A model generated the notes under the pieces. That model was not told the origin of the DNA. It was given only the letters and a program-made list of their open reading frames with translations, and ran no database searches. Positions 63,001 to 64,000 of a DNA stretch of 64,000 nt are shown here, piece after piece. Made by a program: the position numbers and the translations under genes. The first letter of the stretch is position 1; every line of letters starts with the position of its first letter. This DNA comes from Sclerurus mexicanus (lineage: Eukaryota > Chordata > Aves > Passeriformes > Furnariidae). The DNA lies in assembly GCA_013396755.1 (NCBI GenBank), contig VWZF01001678.1, positions 124,001 to 188,000 of the forward strand, given 5' to 3'.

Positions 63001-64000
63001 AAAGTTGTCCAAAGTAACATTTTCAGGGATAAATGCACACCATTGTACTGTTACTTTGGTGTGGAATACAATTATTTAAGACTCAGTGGGAGACTATGAA
63101 AGGAGCAGGAGTGTAATTCCAGTTCAGGAAAAACTCCAATAACTGACAACATTTAAGAAACACAAGATAGATGCATTGTATTGTAGGGGTGAGTCCCATT
63201 GGCTGGAAACACTGACTCTCCCAGCAGGACTCAGTTACATAGCAACTCCTAAGGGCAGATTAACCCTTTCCCAGTTAATATATCCAAAGTGATTTGAGAG
63301 ACCTTTTCCTTCTCCTGCTTCAGAATAATTTCATAGGTTTGCAAAAATACTAGGAAAAAAAGGAGTCGAATGCTACCAGAGTAAAAGCAAAGCTATGTGA
63401 CTCACCACAGGACACTGATGGTAGAATGAACAGAGAATGCAGGGAGTTCAGGTCAGTCTAAATTATATTTTATATCATCAGGTGCTGTGGCATATGTAAA
63501 ACATAAAATGTATTTCTCATAAAATATTTCATCCTTAGTCTGTGGGGATCCTATCTGGACTGCGTTTATCAAGTACCAGTGGTCTCTTTCATCCAAATTC
63601 TGCCCTCATTGACTTCTGTCTAGGCAATTACTGAAGCATAAAAGAGTCCTCGGCTGGTATAGATAGTACTTAATTAATCTAGAAGAGAATTTTTCACCAT
63701 CAGAGAATGTGTTGCTTTCATCCAAAACTGTACAGATTGATTATTGTAAACTCTTAGATAACTCCTGCAAATCTTACAAAATTAGCTAGTTTTTTCTAAT
63801 AGTCCTTTCTAATTACATGGGAATCTCTATTTCATTACAGCAATTTCCCTATTTTGTTTATAGAACTGCATTACACTTCTGTATATACACATCAAATATA
63901 AGCACAAACACAATATATAATTAGCATAGCAGTATTCCTGTTCTCCTGGTTATCAGAAATAACAAAGTTCGAATCTAAGAATGTCAAAATCTAAGACAAA
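54100..64000. other. Region upstream of RARB promoter P2, no recognised exon
   Basis: After the CpG-rich part (to about 54980), this stretch is AT-rich and shows no exon I recognise. In particular I found no beta1/beta3 N-terminal coding sequence, which would lie further upstream. It contains simple tracts at 55687-55742 (A run, CAAAAC-type repeat, C run), 57598-57608 (T run), 58979-58992 and 59265-59277 (A runs). Unrecognised open frames such as 61233-61610 plus strand (125 codons) have no supporting feature. It is probably an intron of the longer P1 transcripts. Confidence 0.6.
55687..55742 (+). repeat. A-run, CAAAAC repeat and C-run
   Basis: Fourteen A (55687-55700), then CAACCAAAACCAAAACCAAC-like units, then fourteen C (55729-55742). 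Homopolymer lengths here are prone to sequencing error. Confidence 0.85.

Noticed and set aside
63965..63980. GTTCGAATC, reminiscent of a tRNA T-loop
   Set aside because: No acceptor stem, anticodon arm or A-box around it.
54100..64000. Search for the beta1/beta3 N-terminal exons of RARB
   Set aside because: No matching coding sequence was seen on the minus strand; promoter P1 should lie beyond the window.

Overview
The window is a piece of a vertebrate nuclear genome, most likely a bird. It has large AT-rich introns with short conserved exons, GT-AG splice sites, scattered homopolymer and GT/GA low-complexity tracts, a short remnant of a CR1-type LINE 3' end, and one 217-base run of N that looks like a short-read assembly gap. 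I see no operons, bacterial genes, CRISPR arrays, phage or viral genes. The species cannot be resolved from what I can see.

The only gene I can support is RARB (retinoic acid receptor beta), on the minus strand. Its transcript runs from about 53953 down through position 1 and out of the window. Three coding exons are present: the RARB2-specific first exon (coding 53335-53491, residues 1-52), an exon for the rest of A/B plus the first zinc finger (29228-29376, residues 53-102), and an exon for the second zinc finger (8159-8300, residues 103-149). They join in frame (phases 1, 0, 1) and together give an intact N-terminus and DNA-binding domain. The hinge and ligand-binding-domain exons were not seen and must lie beyond position 1. 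The upstream exons of the beta1/beta3 isoforms (promoter P1) were not seen either and should lie beyond position 64000.

The best-preserved non-coding region is the RARB2 promoter and leader. Reading on the minus strand there is a CRE-like TGATGTCA (54045-54052), a GGGTCA half-site (54031-54036), a DR5 retinoic acid response element (53990-54006), a TATA box (about 53977-53985), and an inferred start site near 53953. The inferred 5' leader is about 462 nt and holds seven upstream AUGs. These form interleaved upstream ORFs, several joined by stop-start overlaps, and the last one overlaps the RARB2 start codon. The promoter sits in a CpG-rich region of roughly 53.7-55.0 kb.

The introns are about 24.0 kb (29377-53334) and 20.9 kb (8301-29227), plus the first 8.2 kb of a third. 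They hold no further exon I can defend. They contain two GC/CpG-rich islets (48480-48930, with a good plus-strand TATA-like sequence, and 4400-4860, with a 14-bp GC tandem repeat), simple repeats, a CR1 remnant, a 24-bp tandem duplication, and several blocks whose motif content suggests conserved enhancers. The 54.1-64.0 kb region upstream of P2 has no recognisable exon.

I found no undescribed molecular system. The points most worth checking are the uORF relay in the leader, the cryptic intronic CpG promoter, and a possible NAGNAG acceptor at the second coding exon.
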